Of a stretch of DNA of 64,000 bases, positions 62,677 to 64,000 are shown piece by piece. A model generated the notes under the pieces. The model saw only the letters and a list, made by a program, of their open reading frames with translations. It was not told where the DNA came from and searched no databases. The stretch is taken from the NCBI RefSeq assembly GCF_047718555.1, contig NZ_JBDNRK010000017.1, forward strand, positions 9,145 through 73,144. Direction: 5' to 3'. A program made the position numbers and the translations under genes. Position 1 is the first letter of the stretch. The number at the start of each line of letters is the position of its first letter. This stretch comes from Clostridium_I sp047718555 (GTDB taxonomy: Bacteria; Bacillota; Clostridia; Clostridiales; Clostridiaceae).

Positions 62677-63702
62677 CTATTTTAAATCATCAGGATTATA
62701 AGTAAATTTTGATGGGAGAGCCTGTTTTAAAGGTTCAGTTGCAATTTTATCTTTTAAATCGAAACCTCCCTTAATTAAATTGTTACTTGTTGCATAATCA
62801 TAAACATCCTTCAATTGCTTAATATCTTCACTGCTAAGGCGTATATCATTAATTTGATCCTTAAGTTGCCTTTCAAGACTTTCCTTAGGTACTTTTAATT
62901 TATCCGCTTGAATCTGTGCAGCCTCATCTGGATTTGTTTCACTAAATTTTACAGCATCATTTAAAGCTAATAGCATCCTTTTAGCCGCATCAGGTTTTTC
63001 CTTTAATAATTTATTCGTCGTTACAATAAAAGCACGTGACGAAAAAGGTATGTCTTTCTGGCTGCCTATGACCCTTGCTCCAGGAATTTTTAAAGCCTTA
63101 TCAAGCCAAGCTGCCCCAAAAAATGCTGCTTTCACATCTCCTCTTGAAAAAGCTGCTAGAACTTCAGATGCAGAACCAAGACCTTGCTTCTTTACTTCAT
63201 CTTGCTTTATATTAAATTTTTCTAAATATTTATAAACTACAACTTCATCTACAGTACCCTTTTGAAGTCCTATGGATTTTCCTTTTAAATCTTCCGGAGA
63301 ATTAATCCCAGGTAATGCAACAAGTTTAGAATTTTCCGGTTTACCTTGCTGAGCAAAGCTTATAATTCTTAAATCTCCGCTGCTAAGCCTTGAAAGTACT
63401 GCATAATCCGCTGCAACTCCAACATCAACCTGACCTACTACTGCTGCATTCAGTGTTTCAACACCATTAGCAAAAGTAGTAAGTTCTGGCTTGATACCAC
63501 GTTTCTCAAAAAAACCTTTTTCATTTGCAATTAAAAAGAGATATGGAAGAGTACCAGAACCTCCTACTCCAAACTTAACGGGGATTAAAGTTTGCTTCTC
63601 ATTACTAGATGCTGCTTTGGTTCCTGCCTTTCCACATCCTGTTACTACTAACATTATTCCTAAAATAATTATTGCGATTGAAGACAACTTTTTCTTTTTC
63701 AT
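62677..63702 (-). CDS. NMT1/SsuA-like substrate-binding lipoprotein (paralogue 4)
   Basis: Binding lipoprotein of 341 residues from the ATG 63700-63702, which follows AAGGAG; an upstream in-frame ATG has no ribosome site. The signal is IMLVVTGCGKAG and the mature start IPVKFGVGGSGTLPYLFLIANEKGFFEKRG. The ligand-facing N-terminal stretch differs from paralogues 1-3 (SGTLPYLF in place of ATVFSIEF), while the C-terminus is conserved (ALPSKFTYNPDD). It is a separate unit upstream of radical SAM copy 2. Confidence 0.9.
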   Translation of the reverse strand: MKKKKLSSIAIIILGIMLVVTGCGKAGTKAASSNEKQTLIPVKFGVGGSGTLPYLFLIANEKGFFEKRGIKPELTTFANGVETLNAAVVGQVDVGVAADYAVLSRLSSGDLRIISFAQQGKPENSKLVALPGINSPEDLKGKSIGLQKGTVDEVVVYKYLEKFNIKQDEVKKQGLGSASEVLAAFSRGDVKAAFFGAAWLDKALKIPGARVIGSQKDIPFSSRAFIVTTNKLLKEKPDAAKRMLLALNDAVKFSETNPDEAAQIQADKLKVPKESLERQLKDQINDIRLSSEDIKQLKDVYDYATSNNLIKGGFDLKDKIATEPLKQALPSKFTYNPDDLK

Positions 63703-63790
63703 TTTTATATTCTCCTTGTATAATGTAGTCATAATATTCAATAGAGAACTATCTAAATTTCTAACGAACATTAAAACTCATTTCTTTTAA

Positions 63791-64000
63791 TTTATTCGAA
63801 GATTTTCTACCCGATAGGGTGTACTAATCTCATCTAACTTAGTTTTCTATTTATCCCTTAACGGGAAATCATACTAGTAAATATTAATGTTATAATATCT
63901 CCTGAATAGAAGATAGATGTAATTCTCCTGGGAAGTGACTCTAACGAGTCATTAATACCCGTGAATAAGCGTATCATTCCATCAGTGAGAGTTCTATGTT
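63791..64000 (-). repeat. Partial repetitive element at the right edge, related to repeat family 2
   Basis: Reverse strand: ends TCGAATAAATT, preceded by TTAGATGAGATTAGTACACC, like the copies at 14770 and 21450. Further in is a hairpin GTGACTC/GAGTCAT flanked by GGG and CCC (63930-63961). No protein was recognised. It may be the end of a larger insertion element continuing outside the window. Confidence 0.4.

Noticed and set aside
37539..63702. A classical nitrogen-fixation (nif) cluster
   Set aside because: The D-type subunit lacks the FeMo-co cysteine and two P-cluster cysteines, H and DK genes are 18 kb apart, and nifE, nifN, nifB and nifV are absent from the window.

Overview
The window looks like chromosomal DNA of a low-GC, spore-forming anaerobe, most likely Clostridium sensu stricto. 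The reasons are the AT-rich sequence with clostridial codon use, the sporulation-associated prkA-yhbH-spoVR operon, TTG starts behind strong GGAGG ribosome sites, an oxygen-independent sulfatase maturase of clostridial type, and many radical SAM and nitrogenase-family proteins. The species cannot be named from sequence alone.

Left part (1-37500), mostly ordinary chromosome. It holds spoVR/yhbH/prkA (minus strand); a MarR regulator plus MFS pump with a perfect palindromic operator; cobT-cobU-cobS-cobC for the end of cobalamin assembly; an M20 amidohydrolase; a heterodimeric ABC exporter with one degenerate ATPase site; and a second MFS pump. It continues with an ACT-domain/UPF0210 pair behind a glycine riboswitch; thiC-thiS-thiG-thiH-thiE behind a TPP riboswitch; two convergent cyclic-di-GMP proteins; a lysophospholipase-like hydrolase; a moxR/DUF58/transglutaminase operon; and a secreted GxGYxYP protein. 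Two families of short hairpin-forming repeats are scattered between these genes, one of them inside the thi operon.

Right part (37539-63702), all on the minus strand, is the remarkable region. A nitrogenase-like enzyme is split over two loci. The D- and K-like subunits lie with a radical SAM protein, a sulfonate/taurine-type ABC importer and an arylsulfotransferase-like protein (37539-45898). The H-like iron protein lies with a dedicated metK (58684-60874), next to a second copy of the radical SAM protein (61187-62416). Between them are two sulfatases, their radical SAM maturase, a QueG-like iron-sulfur protein, and duplicated sulfonate-type importer genes with four close paralogous binding lipoproteins.

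Three of these operons (importer/NifDK-like, NifH-like/metK and second radical SAM) share the same promoter layout. They also share a conserved, covarying leader RNA that overlaps an intrinsic terminator: a candidate orphan riboswitch or antitermination element tying them into one regulon. The cysteine pattern of the NifDK-like pair is unlike molybdenum nitrogenase. The K-like subunit keeps three ligand-type cysteines, while the D-like subunit has a single cysteine in the whole chain, which recalls the [4Fe-4S] centre of the dark protochlorophyllide reductase.

My working inference is an anaerobic organosulfur-scavenging system. Sulfate esters would be handled by the sulfatases and the sulfotransferase-like protein, and sulfonate- or thioether-like compounds would be imported by the Ssu-like transporters and reductively cleaved by the nitrogenase-like and radical SAM proteins. 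The substrate is not determined by the sequence.
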